From: Leptospira idonii
GTDB taxonomy: Bacteria; Spirochaetota; Leptospiria; Leptospirales; Leptospiraceae
Length of the DNA: 64,000 bases
Reading direction: 5' to 3'
NCBI RefSeq assembly: GCF_004770995.1
Contig: NZ_RQHW01000078.1
Coordinates: forward strand, 62,001-126,000
Below the pieces are notes generated by a model. That model was given only the letters and a program-made list of their open reading frames with translations. It did no database searches and was not told the DNA's origin. Position 1 is the stretch's first letter, and each line of letters opens with the position of its first letter. Positions 63,792 to 64,000 of this stretch are shown piece by piece. Made by a program: the position numbers and the translations under genes.

Positions 63792-64000
63792 TAAATTTTT
63801 TATTCAATGTATCTAAATCGATTTTTAACGAAAATATTTCTTCTTCTTTATCAATATTAGATTGTTTTAATTCTTTATTTTCTTCTTCAATTTTCTCATA
63901 ATGCAATCGTTCTGGATCCCCGACAAGAAAAGTTATTTTTCGATAAGTATCCCAAAAGTTTTCTAGATTAAGATTTTCAATAGCAGCAATAAATTCCGCA
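63769..64000 (-). CDS. Coiled-coil protein, C-terminal part (runs off the window)
   Basis: Reading the minus strand from the window edge gives 76 codons to a TAG at 63769: AEFIAAIENLNLENFWDTYR, KITFLVGDPERLHYEKIEEE, then a Lys/Glu/Ile-rich coiled coil ending NEIKIPS. Its end overlaps the next gene. Only the C-terminal part is seen, so no function can be given. It is AT-rich like its neighbour. Confidence 0.6.
   Translation of the reverse strand, partial: AEFIAAIENLNLENFWDTYRKITFLVGDPERLHYEKIEEENKELKQSNIDKEEEIFSLKIDLDTLNKKFNEIKIPS

Noticed and set aside
1..64000. CRISPR arrays, prophage genes, insertion sequences or rRNA
   Set aside because: No regularly spaced repeats, transposase, integrase, phage structural gene or rRNA sequence was found in the window.

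Overview
The window looks like chromosomal DNA of a spirochaete of the genus Leptospira, most likely from the saprophytic, environmental side of the genus. I base this on the type of gene content: many 7TM-DISM receptors, SpoIIE phosphatases, STAS proteins and class III cyclases, lipoproteins with relaxed lipoboxes, frequent TTG/GTG starts, and moderately AT-rich DNA. No rRNA, complete insertion sequence, prophage or CRISPR array is visible. The assignment rests on recognised protein families, not on any database search.

Layout. 1-9 kb: the start of a TolC-like efflux protein, a TPM-domain membrane protein, a SulP transporter, a membrane-anchored AraC-type regulator, an SbtA-type bicarbonate transporter with a porin, a TetR regulator and an acyltransferase. 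9.2-12.6 kb: a di-haem peroxidase, then a cobalamin riboswitch ahead of two unknown lipoproteins, then an SRPBCC protein. 12.8-16.7 kb: a site-2 protease, a gene-free stretch with an unusual double-hairpin element, a papain-like protease with a poly-Glu tail, and two very small genes. 17.0-23.1 kb: a dense signalling block (methyltransferase, two GHKL-type ATPases, a STAS protein, an acyltransferase fused to a cyclic-nucleotide-binding domain, a SpoIIE phosphatase and a class III cyclase). 23.1-25.3 kb: a TetR regulator divergent from a membrane-protein/ABA4-like operon, with two operator-like dyads between them. 25.4-32.7 kb: an ankyrin protein, an SDR-like protein, a repeat-rich gene-free region beside three tRNAs (His, Arg, Pro), and a TPR-surE-Yip1-sppA gene string. 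32.7-43.2 kb: permease, outer-membrane protein, cation/proton antiporter, bcp-pepA, a 7TM-DISM/SpoIIE/TPR receptor and a Ppx/GppA phosphatase. 43.3-55.9 kb: cell-shape genes. mreB, with its own terminator, is separated from mreC-mreD-mrdA-rodA by about 5.7 kb of accessory genes: an ImmA/IrrE peptidase, a cyclase-Nudix fusion, several small unknown genes and a Ca2+/H+ antiporter. 56-64 kb: ribF, a STAS protein, secreted and DnaJ-like proteins, manA, an epimerase, pirin, a GH43-like propeller protein, and two AT-rich unknown genes at the edge.

Most novel signals. (1) Two loci, at 14.1 kb and 28.3 kb, fold on paper into a long outer stem enclosing two hairpins whose loops read AGGAG and AGGAT. 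Stem sequences differ while the architecture is kept; the loops resemble CsrA sites. (2) A two-gene AT-rich module couples an ImmA/IrrE metallopeptidase to a nucleotide-cyclase/degenerate-Nudix fusion. (3) A cobalamin riboswitch controls two lipoproteins of unknown function. (4) The 17-23 kb block combines partner switching with cyclic-nucleotide signalling and an acyltransferase that has a cyclic-nucleotide-binding domain.
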